In this document: one piece after another, positions 24,034 to 36,300 of the stretch | Layout of the letters: every line of letters begins with the position of its first letter | How positions within the stretch are numbered: the stretch's first letter is position 1 | Origin: Trichosphaerium sp. ATCC 40318 | Lineage: Eukaryota > Discosea > Flabellinia > Trichosidae | Reading direction: 5' to 3' | Assembly (NCBI GenBank): GCA_038496445.1 | Contig: JALMLS010000064.1 | Coordinates: 744,001-808,000 of the forward strand | DNA: 64,000 bases | Made by a program: the position numbers and the translations under genes | The notes under the pieces: model-generated | The model's database searches: none | Told to the model about the DNA's origin: nothing | What the model saw: the letters and a program-made list of their open reading frames with translations, nothing else

Positions 24034-24321
24034 GAACAAAACAAGCACAGGTCTTTTCAAAAAAAAAAATCAACATTCCAGTACTGGTTTCAGATTATTT
24101 CGTTTTATTTTTAACGGTTCTGGATGTCGGTATTAATTTAAAGTGACTGCCGTTTACACAGCAGTACTTCTACGAGCACAGGAGATTCGTGTAGGCAATT
24201 GTAAAATTACAGAATTTTCACCTCCGCTTAACGTCACTCATTATAATGTTAAACATCTTATAATGACCGCAATCTACATCTGTGTGGTAATGATTGAATG
24301 AATGGAACCTTTTTATTTGAT

Positions 24322-26460
24322 TCAAACTTTAACATTCGTTATTTTTAGAACAAACACATGCTCAGATGTTGTCAATGATTGAAGTGCCAGTGGTACTACT
24401 ACTTCCATACCACTTCCAGAAAGAGCTGTGTACTGTAAGAAACCGGCACCGGCACCCAGCATTTGAACCTAGAATGTTTATATATTATCAAGTCTGATAA
24501 AAAAAAGGGTTGTACCGTTGTATCCGATGTTGGAGTGACAGCATTTAAACGAACATAGGTTTCAGGCCACTCTTGTAATAATGTGTATACAGTTGTACCT
24601 TTTCTAGTGTAGCGTATTTTATCGCCTTTTAACGCATTATGAGCAAGGATGTAACCATTAATTTTGGTGGCTTACCTTCGCCAAATACTTGCCTAAAAGC
24701 ACTTAATACTTAGTTCTTTTTTTTGGTTAATGTACCAAGGTGTTGATTCGTAGATTGCTTCTCCATTGATTGAAAGCCATTTACCTATAGAACGTAGTCT
24801 CTCTTCCATAATTGGATCAATCATACCATCAGCTCTAGGTCTAAACAGAACAGGTCAACCAAAATCCGTATTCAACGTAAGTGAGTTCTTGAAGATATCG
24901 GAGAAACTAACCCAACGTTCAAGTCCAAATTTCCTCCTTTTGAAACCAAATCACATAAAAGTCGGATAAAGAATGCAGCATCGTTATAATCCTCACTAGT
25001 CTCATTCCGATTGTATCTAAACAAAAGAACTTTCAAAAAAATATATCACGTGAATTGCACGTGATCAGACTTTTCTGCAAAGTGTTGTACCCAAAAGAGT
25101 ATCCCATACCAAGAGTATCTTCCCAAGGGTGGTCAACAATATCCTCAACAGGACAAAACTCTGACAGCCCTCCAAATTCACATACATAGTATCCACCGTC
25201 TTTACCTCTTGTTTCACTTCCTATGCAATGTCATTAATGTCTTAGCAGGATATTCTAATTGAGGGCACCCCATCGATCGTTAACAGCGATTGTATCTTTT
25301 ACAGAAGATTCATTAAACAACCATGCCAAGAAGTCCTTAGATTTCCACTAAACAAAATTAAAGAGAAGTTAGCGTTATATCTCAAGTACGAAGTCACTGT
25401 CATGTTCCCATTCTCCATCCACATAAAGATTATCGGGTCGGTATCTTGATATCAAGTCCTTGAGTTGAGGAAGCATAATTTCATCGACATAGCGCTAAAA
25501 AACAAAGAAAGTTAATGCTTATTCCGCCATCCGTGATAAACTACCTGCGGTGTAGGACCAACGTATAGCGTGTTATACCATTCATAAAGAGAATAGTACG
25601 CTCCTACCTTGATGTCTTCTTTTCGCAGAGCAGTAGCAAGTTCACCAAATAAATCTGAAACAAAGTCAACCAAATCCTATAGCTAGCTGTTTCTAACCTC
25701 TTTTTGGACCACTGTCAACACTATTCCTATACACGTACTAAGGACACTTGATTATTATTTAAATACACTTACCATTCTCCTGACTCTTTATTGGGCCACA
25801 GGCAGTACCCGTCTTTCAATAAAAAAAATGAGAAAAAATTTCTTTGAACACAAAATAAGGCACCATGATGCTTTGATGTCATTGTAACATATCTTGCTCC
25901 ACTATCTTTAAATAATTTTGCCCAAGCGTCAGGATCCCTTCAAACGCTCAACCAAACCTCACTACTCTGGGACAAGACCGTACCATAAATCAGCTCGAAA
26001 CTGATCAGAACGAGCAAATTCCTCATACTTATGATCAGGTCCATACGTTTTAGCATCATAAGCCGCATAAGGACCATCAGGGAATTCTCTAGTAAAGTAC
26101 CAATACCATTCAGCATACCTAGTACGATATTTACGCTTAAACGAGACTCAATACTGTACCCTCCATCCAAATCCTGATGAAAAAAAGAAAAATTAACGGT
26201 TGACATTCGAAAAGTCGTTGAAAGCTTACTGGTGTAGGACGCCACCCTGGAAACCCAATAGAAGGTACACTGTATATCCCCCAATGAATAAACACGCCAA
26301 ACTTAGCGTCCTTAAACCTAACACATGCGTATCACGTTTATGAACCGTTGTAAATAATAAAATACCAACTAGGTGTCGGTCTTTGGTTTAGAGAAGGCCA
26401 AGTAGGTGTATACTGAGCTGTAGCAAGCCCTATAACCAATAATAAAAGAAGCAAGTGCAT
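24322..26460 (-). CDS. Secreted alpha-L-fucosidase, GH29
   Basis: Starts at ATG 26460 with signal peptide [16 protein letters not shown]. Exons read leftwards: [19 protein letters not shown] (GH29 hallmark), [79 protein letters not shown] (the D before GEW fits the catalytic nucleophile), [15 protein letters not shown], and a C-terminal beta-domain ending [18 protein letters not shown], stop at 24322-24324. Introns are short. It should remove terminal alpha-fucose from glycans outside the cell or in lysosomes. The start is well supported by the signal peptide; some middle exon edges are approximate. Confidence 0.85.
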
Positions 26461-26605
26461 CTTAGGATAGTGTCACTTGTGTTCACAGCGAAAAGTCGCC
26501 TCAATTCAACTAGCCTTAAAAAGTGGACTACAAAAAAAAAGCGCTGAAACAAGAGCAACCTGAATACCACTACTAGAAGTAGTGAAGAGGATCGCTTTTT
26601 ATTCC

Positions 26606-28723
26606 TTAACAAGCCAATGAACCCATTGGATCCCAAGGCTTGAGTACAATTGGTTCTTGACTGAGTATTTCAACAGTTTCCTTTGGTAAATACTTTTTGT
26701 CAATTACAAGTTCATACAAATACTCATCAAACCAGTTATCCGCCATAACAAGGTATCCCTTATCACCACCTTCAGATCCCCAACTATTTTCAATACGCCA
26801 TTGAGTTGGCTTACCGTCAACTAGATTAACAGCAGTCAAAACCATCTACGACGAGAACGTGTCAGAACACAAACATAACGAAACGAAAAGCAAAAAAAAA
26901 AAACAACAAAATGAAACATACAGCGTGGGTCATTTCAGATTGTCTGTAATCAAGACGTTGAGCTTTGGTCATTGTAGGCTCTACATCGAAGCCCTAAACG
27001 AAGGATATGAGAGATACATAATTAATCATTAAACATACCAATTTGTAGTCAAGCAAGTCCATGTTCATAGTACCAAGTTTACGGTTAAAGTGCTTGCCTA
27101 AAAGAAATGTAAACTTCCAAACGAGCACAACAACGACTAAAACATACCAACATCACATCCAAACCAAATTGGGTTACCATCACTGAGTTGAGCAATGGCA
27201 TACTTTTTAAGCTCTTCAACAGTCACTATAATATAAAGAATTAAATACACATGTGACAACAATAGCTTGCATGTACATACCATTGATATACCTAATCTTA
27301 TGACCTTCAACAATGTTACCAAGGAACTGAACAGTAAACAACCTAATCACATTGTATAAGCGCTCACATGTCTTTGAAAAGGAAAGAAATGTATCTAAAA
27401 CGTACTTATTGTAAGGCTTATCGGCTGTAGGTGCATTGATCAAACAAACTTGATCGTCCAGTTTGTAAGGAACATGAGTCTTGAAAAACCTGTTTGGAGT
27501 GAGTATGTAATTCTACGTGTTTTCTTTCATGCACTTACTCTTGAGGTGTGATGTCTCGCATAGCAACATACTTCTTATCTTTGGTGTAGTAACACCAGTC
27601 GAATTTTTGAGGAGGTGGTCCCAAGAAGATGCATAGAATACGGTAAACCTCAGTCATTTGCTCAGCCTTCTTCTTCTCGAGCTAGCAATTGTTACACACC
27701 AGCGTACATAAAATAGTGCAACATACCTCTTCTACGCTTCCTTTCATAGAACGCAACTAGGTAGTCATGTAAGTAACCAAAAAGGGAGACAAACAAAGAA
27801 AATGAAAAGAAGATACGAGAAAAAACGGAGAAAACACTGCCTGTGGCTTGATCTTACCTCACAAGCGTAATCACGAAGTTTGCCTTTTAAGAACCTATTC
27901 AAAGTCCTGGACGCGCTAAAAACAATCAGGTAAATCACATTCAGCATGAAAGTCGGCAAGAACGAAAGAAAAAAAGAAAGCGAAAAAAAAGAACACAATT
28001 TGATAAAAGAACTCTACTTACACAGATTGAGCAGTCTCAGGGTAAGCAGCCTTTGGTACCACACCATACTTTTCAACAAGATTGACAAGCATATCCCATT
28101 GTCCACCATCAGAAATAAGCTCCTAAAGAAGATTTAAAAAGCCTTGATCTTTTTTTATTAGTTATATCGGCATCGTTTACCTTCAGAAGCCAGTCTACAA
28201 CACGACAGTCTGTTGGCTCTTCTCTCGTCTTAATTATAGCGTCCAAGAAGTAGTTACTCTTTTCGAGTTTGTCGTAGAAAAACAAGTAGTTTTGGCTAAA
28301 CTCAAAACTATCGATGTTGTGCTTCTCCTGGTAGTGGTGTAAGTAGAAACGGCGTAAGAACAACATTTTTGGCTAACCATGAAAGGAATACGCATAGTAT
28401 TAAGCGCAGCGAACAACCAGCAGCGTCCTGAGCTCTTTTGGTTCGTCGTTGGTTTACCTAGAACCGTTTAACACAAGTTCGCGTGCAGTGAATAACCGAC
28501 CTTCATTTGAGACCTTGTGGGAGAACACATGGCTTAGGGAAGCTGCAACATCTCTATTTAGCAAGACATCTGCAACAGCAGTTCTATAAATTGTTAGTTT
28601 CGCTACCAGTACTCTAGTGGCGTCAACGTACTTATTTATAGCATTTGTCATGAGTTTGTACTTATCAGACTTGTCATAGTCTTGTTTAAACTGTTCGAGT
28701 AACTGCGGAGTAAGAGATGCCAT
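26606..28723 (-). CDS. BLMH: Bleomycin hydrolase / aminopeptidase C (cysteine peptidase C1B)
   Basis: Starts at ATG 28723 (MASLTPQLLEQFKQDYDKSD). The active-site region near 28430 reads NQKSSGRCWLFAALNTMRIP, with the catalytic Gln and Cys of papain-like enzymes. The catalytic His is in HAMVLTAVN, split by an intron near 26930-26845, and the Asn is in IENSWGSEGGDKGYL. The protein ends near VLKPWDPMGSLA and stops at 26606. No signal peptide, as expected for a cytosolic enzyme. By family knowledge it is an oligomeric aminopeptidase that trims peptides and inactivates bleomycin. It starts 68 bp from the divergent DNA-glycosylase gene, so the two probably share a promoter region. Confidence 0.88.
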
Positions 28724-28791
28724 CGTTAACGGGGGTGATGAAGAAACGGTGACAAAATTTTTCTCGCCTTGGTCAAACAACCTTTAATGAA

Positions 28792-30824
28792 ATGCCTGAG
28801 CTACCAGCTGTAGAAAAAACGCGTAGATTGATCGAGGACTGTGCCGAGGGCAAGACGATAAAGGATGTGTACACAGTACGTACTGTTGACGTTTTGGGCG
28901 TTGAGTTTAACGTTTGACATTTAAGACCGAAGATACTATAGTGTATCGTGGTGTATCCCATGACGCGTTTGCAGAGAGCGTACGTGGGAAAAAGGTCATT
29001 TCTGTAAACAGGAAAGGTACATTATTGTACAGTTCCTCGATAGCCTAACCACACGCCAGGGAAGTACTTGTACATAAAATTAAGCTCTGCACCATTTCCT
29101 GTGCTTCATCTTGGAATGTCAGGCAAAGTTGTGTATAAAACCGCCGAAGACATCGAAGAAATGCGTAAGGTACGTTTTAAAAAGGCGTAACAATTAATTT
29201 ACAAAAACCTCACAAAACTCTCCCGTATAGGCTTTAGACGCGGAAAAAGAGTCGGAAGATGACAGTGATGAAGTTATGAGCGAAGACAGGTATACATATG
29301 AATACACCAAAACCACTACAAATACCCTCACTATTCTCTCTACATGTTTTCTTAACGCACTAGCGCAAAAACTCCCTCCTGAGCATTTGTGTTTCGTGAC
29401 ATTTTTGGCGCGATTTTTTATCATTTTTTTGGAAATTCTTATTTTGGTTGTAGTGACTTTGTAGATAAAACTCCAACAAAATCAAAAAAGAGAAGGTCTT
29501 CAACCACTAAAGCAAAAGATCTTGAAAGCAGAAAACATTCAAAATCAAACACAGAAAACGACTCATGGCCTTCTAAATATGCTAAATTTGTATTCACATT
29601 CGAAGACGAATCTCAACTTGCTTACATCAATATTCGTCGGTAAGTTACCCTATATATCCCTCAACCTAGTTTCAACGCTTTCACGAGTACTTCGCCATTT
29701 TGTTTACCTACACAACCTCTTGGCGCTTTCTTTTTGGTCTTCTTCTTTTTTTTTTGATTAACACGTGATTTTTGTAGACTTGGAAGAATTTGGTTACTTG
29801 AAGATCCTACAATTGAAGAACCTATTTCAAAGCTTGGACCAGATCCACTCTTAGATATGCCATCACTAAAACAGTTTACAGAAATGCTCAGGTGAGTAGC
29901 ACATCAAAACAAAAAATTTCAAGAAGAAGAAAAAGACGTAACTTTTCTAGACCACGGAAGGCCTTCATTAAGCCTTTACTTATGGATCAATCTTTTATGG
30001 CTGGTATAGGTAATTGGATAGCTGACGAGGTAGCACTTTTAAGAATAAAGAACGTCAAAAAAATTAATGGACACTAGGTTCTTTATCAATCGAAAATTCA
30101 TCCACAAAAAAAAACTGACGCGTTACTCCCGGAACATATCAAGTCTTTGCATAAAAATATACGCCATATAATTACAACAGCTGTTAAAGCAAATGAAAGT
30201 CGTAATAGATTCCCAAGTGATTGGTTGTTTCATGTACGTTGGAGTAAAAGCAAAAAGGAAAAAATGAAAACAGCAAAAAATGAAGAAATTGAGTTTGTAA
30301 CTGTTGGTGGGAGAACTTCAGCGTTTGTACCTGATATACAGAAATTAACTGAAGAAGAACAAGAAGCCATTGTCCAAAACCAGAAAAAACGTAAGCGTAA
30401 GGATACAGATGACTCCAAAACCAAGAAAAAACCAGCAAAGAAACGAAGAAAAACTTCATCAACAAAAAAATCGGGTGATGAACCAAAATCTCAAAAAATA
30501 TCAAAAAAGAAACCGACTAAGGCTAAGACACAAAAGAAAACAGTGAAAGGAGAGTCAAAGAAGCGTAAAAGAGAAGTTAATGAAGAAAGTGACTTTGAAG
30601 AAACACCAAAAAAACGTACGAGAAAATCATCAAAAAAGTCAACAACAAAGACAAAAAAAGTTGTGGTGAAGAAAAAGAAGAAAAGTGGTTCAAGTGCAAG
30701 TACTAGTACAAGAAAAAAACAAATATTAAAGAAAAGTAACTCAATGACAGACTTTGAAGTATCACCAAAGAAACGTAAAAGGCGTACAACGGAGAAACAG
30801 AAAGGAAAAACTTCGAAATCATAA
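28792..30824 (+). CDS. Formamidopyrimidine-DNA glycosylase (Fpg/Nei family) with lysine-rich tail
   Basis: Starts MPELPAVEKTRRLIEDC at ATG 28792: Pro2 and Glu3, the catalytic residues of the Fpg/Nei family, are present; residue 6 is Ala where MPELPEVE is common. Further exons give PVLHLGMSGK, TKYAKFVFTFEDESQLAY, GRIWLLEDP, then RKAFIKPLLMDQSFMAGIG, NWIADE, and, after an intron ending CACTAG, VLYQSKIHPQ (the helix-two-turn-helix). The C-terminal ~170 residues (30260-30824) are very rich in Lys, Arg and Ser, as in plant Fpg proteins, and probably bind DNA and direct it to the nucleus. No C-terminal zinc finger is seen, again like plant/fungal types. It removes oxidised bases in base excision repair. 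Confidence 0.85.
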
Positions 30825-31414
30825 AAAAAAAGCAACAAAATTGTATTAATAACATTTCGCTCTACAAGAGTTCTAAATTACACAAAAACAGTGTAGAGTC
30901 ATTTTTCATGAGATGTCCTATAACCTCTCATAGGCCAGAACGCCCAATACAGTCGTTTCAACCACAAAATTGTTTAGTTTTGGCGGGTTTTTTGGTTTTA
31001 TGTGCACATGGTGCTTGTCCGATACCAAAATAGAGCAACAGTCTGTGCCTACGTTGCAAAGAAAGTAGGAGGTGGGATGAAACAACCTCCCGCCTCCAAA
31101 CATGCTGTTACAAATGGACGTAATACAACTCAATATCCAATAGTTTTATCTCTACTCAATTCAACACTTCTTAGTAAATCTAAGATTGCTTTTGTCATCA
31201 ATCGGTATAAGACTATGTGAAAACAGACTTAAAAAAATCAGTAGCGAAATCACGTGATATAATAAAAATGTTTTTGAATCACGTGATCGCCAACTTTCGA
31301 ACAAATTTGTTCAAAAATATTTGCACCATGCAATAGGTGTGCACCCTTTTTTTTGCACTTATGTAAACTTTGCATGGTGCAAATTTTGTTGCTTGTACCT
31401 AAGAGGCACAGTAA
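30825..31414. other. Intergenic, with a 15 bp inverted repeat
   Basis: No convincing gene. Overlapping opposite-strand frames at 30918-31220 show no family resemblance. CACGTG palindromes flanked as ATCACGTGAT lie near 31252 and 31281, and a perfect inverted repeat is at 31319-31384. Confidence 0.45.
31319..31384. repeat. Perfect 15 bp inverted repeat with 36 nt spacer
   Basis: Left arm ATTTGCACCATGCAA (31319-31333) is the exact reverse complement of the right arm TTGCATGGTGCAAAT (31370-31384). It could fold into a hairpin, bind a protein dimer, or be the ends of a tiny mobile element. No target-site duplication was seen. Confidence 0.6.
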
Positions 31415-31663
31415 ATGGCTCTGAGGATGGCGTTGTACTTTCAGTTTTTAACCTGTAACCAAGTTTCCGAGGTCTTCTTGCTTTCTAAGTATGCCGCTTT
31501 AATGTCGGCGATATACAAGGCCTTTCGGGGCTGTATTTCGGGTTATAACAGCCGACGAAAACAAATTCTTATTTTCATGACATGGAAAGCCAGTTCACAT
31601 ATTGTAGACGCAAGTACGCAAGTAGGTTTAAACAAAAAGAAACAAAAAGGACACGAAGTTTGA
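31415..31663 (+). CDS. Small ORF, hypothetical
   Basis: An 82-residue frame from a true ATG (MALRMALYFQFLTCNQ) ending KKQKGHEV. It has a hydrophobic start and a basic end. No family is recognised and no splice evidence supports it; chance is quite possible. Confidence 0.2.
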   Translation: MALRMALYFQFLTCNQVSEVFLLSKYAALMSAIYKAFRGCISGYNSRRKQILIFMTWKASSHIVDASTQVGLNKKKQKGHEV

Positions 31664-31792
31664 TTTACAAACAAAGTGGGTGGCTATCACGAAAGACCAA
31701 AACAAAACGTGACTGTTCCTAAATAAAGCGTAACATCATTGCTACTAGCGGGGCAAACAAATACCACGACGTACGCTACTTCTTCAAAGCCA

Positions 31793-31799
31793 TATAAAG
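31793..31799 (+). promoter_or_regulatory. TATA-box-like TATAAAG upstream of the LPMO gene
   Basis: TATAAAG in CATATAAAGG, followed by a pyrimidine/A-rich stretch typical of short eukaryotic leaders. It lies about 235 bp before the LPMO start at 32034, so the leader may contain an intron. Confidence 0.3.
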
Positions 31800-32033
31800 G
31801 CCTCTAGAAGCTAGTTTAACCAAACGTTCACCTCAAACCCAACTAAGCAAACCATGTTATCTTTTGCCAAAACTAGTTCACTTCTCCACAACGAAGCAGG
31901 CTGTCGCATCCATTCTTGGTACCCAAATACGGTAGGATTAAAATGTGTACACTGATCCATGTCATACAAATCTCATAAAACATATCCCATCACCACCAAA
32001 GCAACACCTCATCAAAAGAGCCGGACTCTAAAA

Positions 32034-33181
32034 ATGAAAGCTGCAGTATCTGTATTTCTTCTTTGCATAGTCTTTTCTTTATTCACAGTTGTTTCAAGTC
32101 ATGGCAGACTGACTTCTCCTCGAACACGTGATCAACAAGCTGACAGGCCTATTTACCAACAAGACGCACCAGTACAACTCCAAAACGGTCAATACACCTC
32201 AGCTCACAGATGTCGAAACCTTCCTTTTGTAGCCACAACAGAAACCTACAACGCCGGACAAACTTACACAGTCACGTGGGCTTTCGCAGCCGCACATCCA
32301 GGAGACTGCTTCTTCTATCTTTCTTTCGATAATGAAGCGACATGGGCAAAGATAGATCAAATCCGCGATTGTAATCTTATCGGAAGCTGGGACTTAACTA
32401 TTCCTTCATGGGTACCTAGTGGTCAAGCTGTACTTCGATGGGAATGGTATTCACTTCAACAAGTTGTTAACGTTGAGTACTATCTTCAATGTGCCGATAT
32501 AGTCATTGCAAACGGTAATAGTGGCCCTGTATCTTGGACACCTGTTGTTACAATACCTGGACATCTTCCTCTTGATGCTGGTCAATACAGAAAAGTATAC
32601 GAACCAAACGCTCCTTTCTTCTACACAGGACCTGCTATAGCAACATTCACTGGATCTGTACCTCCTCCACCACCGACACAACCTTCTTCCACTCCTGCGC
32701 CTCCTCCACCTCCACCACCTCCACCAACAAATGCTCCACAAGCTCAATCAGCGTTTTGCCCTACTGTATCTGATGTATCGATAGCCAGTAAGTCCTTTTT
32801 TTTTCTTTGAGTTGTGCACTATCTAACAGAACGGCACTTAGATTATGGGTCAAGCATGAACGTAAATGTTAAGCTTACTGCACCTTCTTCTGGCGCTCCT
32901 GTTACTTCAGTTCGCTTACGCCAATTATCACCTGCAGGCGCTGCTGCTACCAGTTGTTGGTCATCTACTGGGGCAGTAGTTGATGGAAGTACTACAGAAT
33001 CTGGCACTAAAATTGTAAACGATTTCTAATTGTTACACTTGTGACTTATGTTCACCTTTAGATTACATTTTACCAACCTTGGGCTGCTGGCACAGAAAGA
33101 GCTGTTATAGGATGCAGTTGGGATAATGGAGATGATAATCTTGCTGTATCTGTAATTGAAGCAAACGGCAATGCATGTTAA
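32034..33181 (+). CDS. Secreted lytic polysaccharide monooxygenase-like protein with C-terminal beta module
   Basis: The start at 32034 gives signal peptide MKAAVSVFLLCIVFSLFTVV and places His at the mature N-terminus (HGRLTSPRTR), as the copper-binding histidine brace requires; an upstream in-frame ATG at 31959 would spoil this. The second His is in AAAHPGDCFFYLS and a Tyr/Cys pair in YYLQCADIVI. This is the pattern of LPMOs of the AA11/AA16-like kind; the exact family is not certain. A proline-rich linker (PPPPPPTQPSS) leads to a C-terminal module spread over three exons (CPTVSDVSIAS, VRLRQLSPAG, SCWSS, FYQPWAAGTERAVIGCSW), ending ANGNAC. The GH5 protein at the right end carries the same kind of module. 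It should cleave cellulose or chitin oxidatively outside the cell. Confidence 0.75.
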
Positions 33182-33360
33182 TAAAATAAATAAATAGTAC
33201 TACACCAAACAGTAATGTGATTGGAATAAATTAGTGAAACAAAGTTGCTAACATCACTCCCATTGTTATGAATTTCTTTTATTTTTTTTAAGACTTCTTT
33301 TACATTAAAGTTCTTGTCTGTTCTTTTACGTTCAAGTACATGTTAAATTGGCACAAATGA

Positions 33361-36300
33361 TTAGATGAGAGAATCTTCGCCATCATTCTAACATAAAAAA
33401 TAAGCAAGGCAAAAAACAAACTTTGGGGTTCGTTTTGTCTTGTATACGTACGTCATCATCTAATGAAATATCTGCTGTATCGTCAGCAGGTGGTTTATCG
33501 TTTGTGATGATAACATTACCTTCATCATCGTCAAGCAAGCCAGTGGCAGCTAAAATGAAAGAAAATTAACAACAAAAATAATTACTCCAAAAAAAACTTG
33601 ATTAAAAAACTTACCTTCTTGTTCAACTGGTTGGTAAGTGTGGTCGCTATCTGAGAGCTTGAATAATCCATGTATCCATGTCTTAAATCTGAAGACAAAA
33701 ACAAATCAGCATACACGAAAAGACCGGCAATGTTTTTCGTAGAAAAAAAAAACATAACGTACCCATCGTTTCTCATGTAAAAGAATACAAAGACACCAAT
33801 ACCAATTACAACAGCGAGAATGAATAGAACAAATAACCAAACTCCCCAATGGGTATTTTTAATTACGTCAGGAATAAGGCTACCAGGCTAATAGTAATTG
33901 TAAGACAACATTGACAAAAAAGCTCAGAAAAAAACCAGTTCCTTGACAAACGTACAGAATCTGGGCGTGTAGAGCATGGAATGCGTCCTTTTGGCATTGC
34001 TTCAGCGCCAGACATTGTATCAGAGCACCTGTTACCTTCTTCAAGACGATAACCAACTAAAGGAAGGTGAGACAAAAGCTTCTAGAAGTAAAACCTTCCG
34101 GAATAAAAAGACGCAAAACAAAAAGACAACTTACCATCAGCGTAGTAGAAATCAGTCTTAGTAGGACAAGCATGTGCATCAGAAGGCTCAGGTAACTTTT
34201 CAAGTTGTGTCGATTCCTCAAGACATACAAAAGTACATTCCTTCTTTGCACCTTGTCTCTCATAACAAGTATCACTAGAAAACATATCAGAAAAAGTTGT
34301 TCACAACTAACACAATTTCTTCTTGCGTACCATTCATAATCGTAGTCCTTGCAAGGACATACACCTCCTACAGTGGTAATAGCAGGCTTCTTGATACCAT
34401 CATAACACTCAACACCAGGCTTACGACGAGTGTACGTCAAGTGCTAAAGAAAGTTAGTTTTCACATTCAAAAAACCTTATAGTTCTTTCTTGCTTTAAGT
34501 TCTTCTAAACTAGATAACGTACCATTCCATTGGTACAATCTTGTCCACCAAATTCAGGTGTCCATTCTTCATAATCAGTTTGTTTACAAGGTGTTGACAA
34601 AGCTTCGGTGAAATCTAATTTAACGATGACTGATTTTCCTTGACGGATGCCATAGAGAATGAACTTTCGTGAATTGAAAAACTTAGCAACACGGATATTA
34701 GCAACATCAATAGGTAGTGCTGTAAATTGACATTGTTTAAAAGTATGACCGTGATCAAGCGTAAACCTAAAGTAAGGAAAAGTCAGTTTTTTGTTGTTCT
34801 TACAAAAAATCGGTTTTTAAAACTTTGGCTCTCGTACAAAATCTCGTTTGTATCTTGCTCCTTTGTAGCAAGTACAATTATACTACCATGATCACCAATT
34901 TCAGGCATCCAAAGACCCTTCTTTAGTTCAGTCCAGGAGTTACCACCTAAGGGTGAGTTGAGTCAAAAATATCAAAAGAAAAACGAGAAAAAAACCTTCA
35001 AATAAAAGACATACCATCATTAGTAAAGTAAGTATTGGCATCTGTACGTGCAGTTGATAATCTTGCTCCGTGGTTACCAGTAGCAATCATCATACCAGGT
35101 GCACTCTCAACAGTGTATGTGTAACCAAACTCGAGCGATGCATAGTCAGTACCAAGCCATCTGTTTCCGTGTAGGTTCAATGAACAATGTGGTCTATTGC
35201 AGTTCAAGGTAATACCATTTGCATCTTTTTCAGGTGCAGGAAGGTTAAACCAACGAGAACCTATGAGAAAAAGAGAAAATTAGAGTCACATAAGACTACA
35301 ACTGTTAAAAAAACATACCATCATTGAATGTATGGTATGTGCGGACAATATCAGTTGCAGCAGGATATTTTGTGTTGTAATCAACCTCAAACCTGTTGGC
35401 TAGGTACACATTTTCTAGACCTTCCCAACGGTTAAAGTGGTAATCTCTTTATAATAAAGTCAGTTGAGCAAAACGACAATATCTTGATGTATACGTACTC
35501 CAAGTGGTCAAAAATCTCTGTGAATTGTTGATCCTCATCATTACTTTTAAATAAATCGCTGTACGATTGGGATCCATCTTGAGGAGGGTTCTTATGGAGC
35601 AATTGAACAATAACACCCTAGTTTATAAAATTTAACAAATTGCTTTGTAAAACAATTTCTATCGTATCGTACATCTTCAAAGGTACGCTGTGGTTGTACA
35701 ATACCATAACGTAAACCAGGATCACTAAGATCTTCTTCTGAAGGGAACCAAGCTGTAGTCCAAGAAATACCACCATCTAAGCTAAACTTCAAGTCTGTGG
35801 CAGACTCTGTCTCTGAACGAAGCTAAAAAAATTACATCAACAAATAGACCCACAAAAATAAGTGTATTAAAATGTTTTACCTGCTCAATGACAAAGTGGT
35901 CTCTGTGCTTATCGTTGCCTTGAAGATAGAAAGTAAGCACACAAAGCAGCTAAAGTCGTTACCTTTCAAAATTCTCCAAGCTACGACATGCTCAGCTATG
36001 ACGTTTATTGTCTTGAAGTAATCCGTTGTACGGATTAATTGATTATTCCATTTGTTTACAGTAGCTCCTGGGGTCACGTACTGTGCGTACATAATAGGCT
36101 AATACGAATAGTCTAGTAAGCAAACAAAGAACTATAATTATAACTAGGATCAGCCGTACAGTGGTAGCAGTTTCATCATTTGACCAAGAAAGAACTTTGA
36201 AAGAAAGTGAGTTTTGAAATGATGTAGCGTTGACCAAAGGCTTCCAAGTGGCCATAGCATCGTCAGTATAAAAGAACTCTTCGATAAGACCTGATTTACG

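Noticed and set aside
24146-24298. Protein-like plus-strand frame (AVYTAVLLRAQEIRV...)
   Set aside because: No start or clean splice join; it may be the 3' end of the ALS2-like gene, noted there as an alternative.
30491-30838. Phe/Val-rich minus-strand frame
   Set aside because: Antisense of the Lys/Ser-rich tail of the DNA glycosylase.
30918-31220. Two overlapping opposite-strand small ORFs
   Set aside because: No family resemblance and no splice or context support; chance frames are likely.
32451-32747. Trp/Arg-rich minus-strand frame
   Set aside because: Antisense of the proline-rich linker of the LPMO gene.
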